DNA of 6,914 bases from SZAS-18 sp031370675 (GTDB taxonomy: Bacteria; Verrucomicrobiota; Verrucomicrobiia; Chthoniobacterales; SZAS-18), in contig JANMQT010000046.1 in assembly GCA_031370675.1 (NCBI GenBank), forward strand, positions 1-6,914. Direction: 5' to 3'. Of the stretch, positions 5,360-6,914 are shown piece after piece. A program made the position numbers and the translations under genes. Each line of letters starts with the position of its first letter. Positions within the stretch are counted from its first letter, which is position 1. The notes under the pieces were generated by a model. The model saw nothing but the letters and a program-made list of their open reading frames with translations, was not told where the DNA came from and searched no databases.

Positions 5360-5507
5360 AAGCTCGAAATTCGAATTTCGAAACTCGAAGTAAAATCTAA
5401 GAATTTGAAAATGGGTGGAAAAGCGAGCGTGTCGTTCCTTTCGTTATTCTGGCTTGGACTCCTTTGATTTCGTTTCCTTCGAGTTTAGAATTTCGAACTT
5501 CGAGTTT
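5360..5507 (+). repeat. Repeat element copy B (MITE/BIME-like, palindromic terminal inverted repeats)
   Basis: This copy of about 148 bp fills nearly all of the 167-bp gap between the stops of the convergent creatininase-like gene (5348) and S9 peptidase gene (5516). The left end (5360-5390) contains the same perfect 18-bp palindrome as copy A, at 5364-5381. The right end (5477-5507) is an imperfect inverted copy of the left. The interior is AT-richer than the neighbouring genes. It lies in the opposite orientation to copy A and differs by small indels, for example an extra AGAATTT near 5487-5493. It has no coding capacity of its own. Between convergent genes it could act as a bidirectional terminator (inference). 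Confidence 0.75.
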
Positions 5508-5515
5508 CCCAGCCG

Positions 5516-6914
5516 CTACGGTGTCGCGGCGGGTCGGTTCGGCGTCAGATTGCGATCGAAAAACTCCGCCACGCGCACTTCCCGGCGCAGGCGGCTCAGC
5601 GGGTCGCTGATCATGTGCGTGCCGAGCAACGGCAAAAACTCGAAAGGCCGTCCCGTCCGATAGAGTGCGTCCGCCAGCTGGACTGAATGTTGGAAGTAAA
5701 CATTATCGTCCGTGGCGCCATGCACGATAAGCAACGGTCGTTTTAGGTCAGCGGCATAGGTGAGGATACTGCTCACCCGATACGCCTCGGGATTGTCCTG
5801 GGGCAGTCCGAGATACCGCTCCGTGTAGGCTGTATCGTAGTTTTCCCACGTCACCACCGGTGCACCCGCCACGCCGCACTTGAAAACATCCGGGCGGCGA
5901 ATCACGGCCATCGCCGAGAAGTAGCCGCCAAACGACCAGCCCGCCACTCCGACGCGCGACAGGTCCATCTCCGGCACCTGCCTGGCGAGTGCGCGCAGCG
6001 CGTCGACCTGATCGTTGAGCGCCACGTCGATGAAGTTTCCACGGATGGCGCGTTCCCAGTCGCGACCGCGACCCGGCGTGCCGCGACCGTCAAAGGACAC
6101 CACAATGTAGCCATGATCCGCATACCACTGCGGAATGAAAAAACGCCGGGACGTCGCGGTCACCTGCTTCGCGTGCGGGCCGGCGTACACGTCGAGGATC
6201 ACCGGATAACTTTGCCCGGGTTTGAAATTGGCGGGTCGGACGATCGACGCGTCATACTCCCGCTCCCCTTTCACTCGGGTTACCTCGCTCTTCGGGGCGA
6301 GCGGCGCATTCTCCGCCACGCTCGGCAGCACGCGCAGGGATTTGCCGGACGCATCACAGACTTCCCAACCCTGCCGGCCGTCCAGCAAGTCAAAGCGATG
6401 CAGCCAAACGTCTGTTTTCACCGAGACCGCGGCGTCATGCATGCCCCGATCCGTCGTGAGTGCCTTGCGCTCCCCGGTGCCATCCACCGCGCGGGAAAAA
6501 AGCTGGCGCTCGCGGGGATCGGATCCACCCGCGAATTGAATCGAGCCGGTCGACAAAATCCGGGCGGGCCCGACGACTTCCACGAACCCGTCGTTCTCCG
6601 TCGTGATGTTGCGCTGGAAGCTCCCGTCCGCGCCCCGGCGCTCCAACTGCCAGCGACCACTCCGTTCGCTCGGCCAGAGGAAACCGCTGCCATCCGTGAA
6701 CCAACGCGCTTGCGTGCCCCGGTAAACGTTCAGCCAGGCTGGATCCGTCTCCCGCAGCAACTCGCGCGTGGCTCCGGTGGCGGCATCCACCGCGAGCAGC
6801 AGCCCCGTCTGCTGCACGCGATCCAGCACATAGAGCGTGAGCGGTGCCTTTTCCTCGTCCCAATCGACCCGCGCAAGATAAGGGAATTTCTCGCCATCCC
6901 AGGCAATCCAGCGC
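5516..6914 (-). CDS. S9B (dipeptidyl-peptidase IV family) serine peptidase, N-terminus missing
   Basis: The 465 visible codons run past the window edge, so the start, any signal peptide and most of the beta-propeller are not seen. The visible N-terminal part (RWIAWDGEKFPYLARV, APLTLYVLDR, ETDPAWLN) is propeller sequence typical of the DPP IV group. The C-terminal alpha/beta-hydrolase domain is complete. Numbered from the first visible residue, oxyanion Tyr243 is in DVYAGPH, nucleophile Ser327 is in GWSFGGY (codon 5933-5935), Asp402 and Asn404 are in HGATDDNV, and His433 is in LGTHM. The family removes dipeptides, usually after Pro or Ala, from peptides in the periplasm or outside the cell. 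GWSFGG replaces the usual GWSYGG, a mild change. The Glu-Glu motif that separates true dipeptidyl peptidases from relatives lies outside the window, so exact specificity is open. The gene converges on the creatininase-like gene across repeat B. Confidence 0.93.
   Translation of the reverse strand, partial: RWIAWDGEKFPYLARVDWDEEKAPLTLYVLDRVQQTGLLLAVDAATGATRELLRETDPAWLNVYRGTQARWFTDGSGFLWPSERSGRWQLERRGADGSFQRNITTENDGFVEVVGPARILSTGSIQFAGGSDPRERQLFSRAVDGTGERKALTTDRGMHDAAVSVKTDVWLHRFDLLDGRQGWEVCDASGKSLRVLPSVAENAPLAPKSEVTRVKGEREYDASIVRPANFKPGQSYPVILDVYAGPHAKQVTATSRRFFIPQWYADHGYIVVSFDGRGTPGRGRDWERAIRGNFIDVALNDQVDALRALARQVPEMDLSRVGVAGWSFGGYFSAMAVIRRPDVFKCGVAGAPVVTWENYDTAYTERYLGLPQDNPEAYRVSSILTYAADLKRPLLIVHGATDDNVYFQHSVQLADALYRTGRPFEFLPLLGTHMISDPLSRLRREVRVAEFFDRNLTPNRPAATP

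Noticed and set aside
5415..5663. Plus-strand open frame of 82 codons starting in element B
   Set aside because: Its first half is translated repeat sequence and the rest is antisense to the S9 peptidase catalytic domain end.

Overview
This is a GC-rich bacterial window with eight protein genes and one further gene cut off at the right edge. The best fit is a Verrucomicrobiota (Opitutia-like) genome, with moderate confidence. The reasons are a PEP-CTERM surface protein, a DUF6428 arsenic-locus protein, an exported creatininase-like protein of a type I associate with Verrucomicrobiota, Bacteroidota and Acidobacteriota, an S9B peptidase, and AT-rich TTCGAA-type intergenic repeats. No rRNA, tRNA or CRISPR array was seen.

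Left part (1-2345, all minus strand): a compact arsenic-resistance operon read right to left. It holds an aquaporin of the arsenic-channel type, then arsC (thioredoxin-type arsenate reductase, overlapping the aquaporin gene by 14 bp), a DUF6428 protein with a cysteine-rich tail, and a SigZ-type ECF sigma factor with a cysteine-containing tail. The inferred logic is that ArsC reduces arsenate to arsenite, arsenite leaves down its gradient through the channel, and the sigma factor (perhaps with DUF6428) links metalloid or redox state to transcription. No arsR, arsB or acr3 gene lies in the window. A possible promoter sits before the aquaporin gene and a weak terminator-like hairpin follows sigZ.

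Middle part (2346-4002, minus strand): a SnoaL/NTF2-fold protein and a secreted PEP-CTERM protein, separated by copy A of a short repeat element. A short divergent intergenic region follows.

Right part (4003-6914): a GrpB/UPF0157 nucleotidyltransferase-fold protein and an exported creatininase-family protein lie 14 bp apart on the plus strand. Facing them on the minus strand is an S9B (dipeptidyl-peptidase IV family) peptidase that runs off the window. The gap between these convergent genes is almost filled by copy B of the repeat element.

The most interesting signals are: (1) an arsenic operon that ends in an ECF sigma factor, with vicinal cysteine pairs in both the DUF6428 and SigZ tails; (2) two copies, in opposite orientation, of a 140-150 bp element with palindromic terminal inverted repeats, each placed right after a stop codon; (3) a creatininase-family protein that by eye lacks three of the five canonical metal ligands; and (4) an aquaporin whose selectivity filter reads Phe/Ala/Ala/Arg, wider than a water-only pore.
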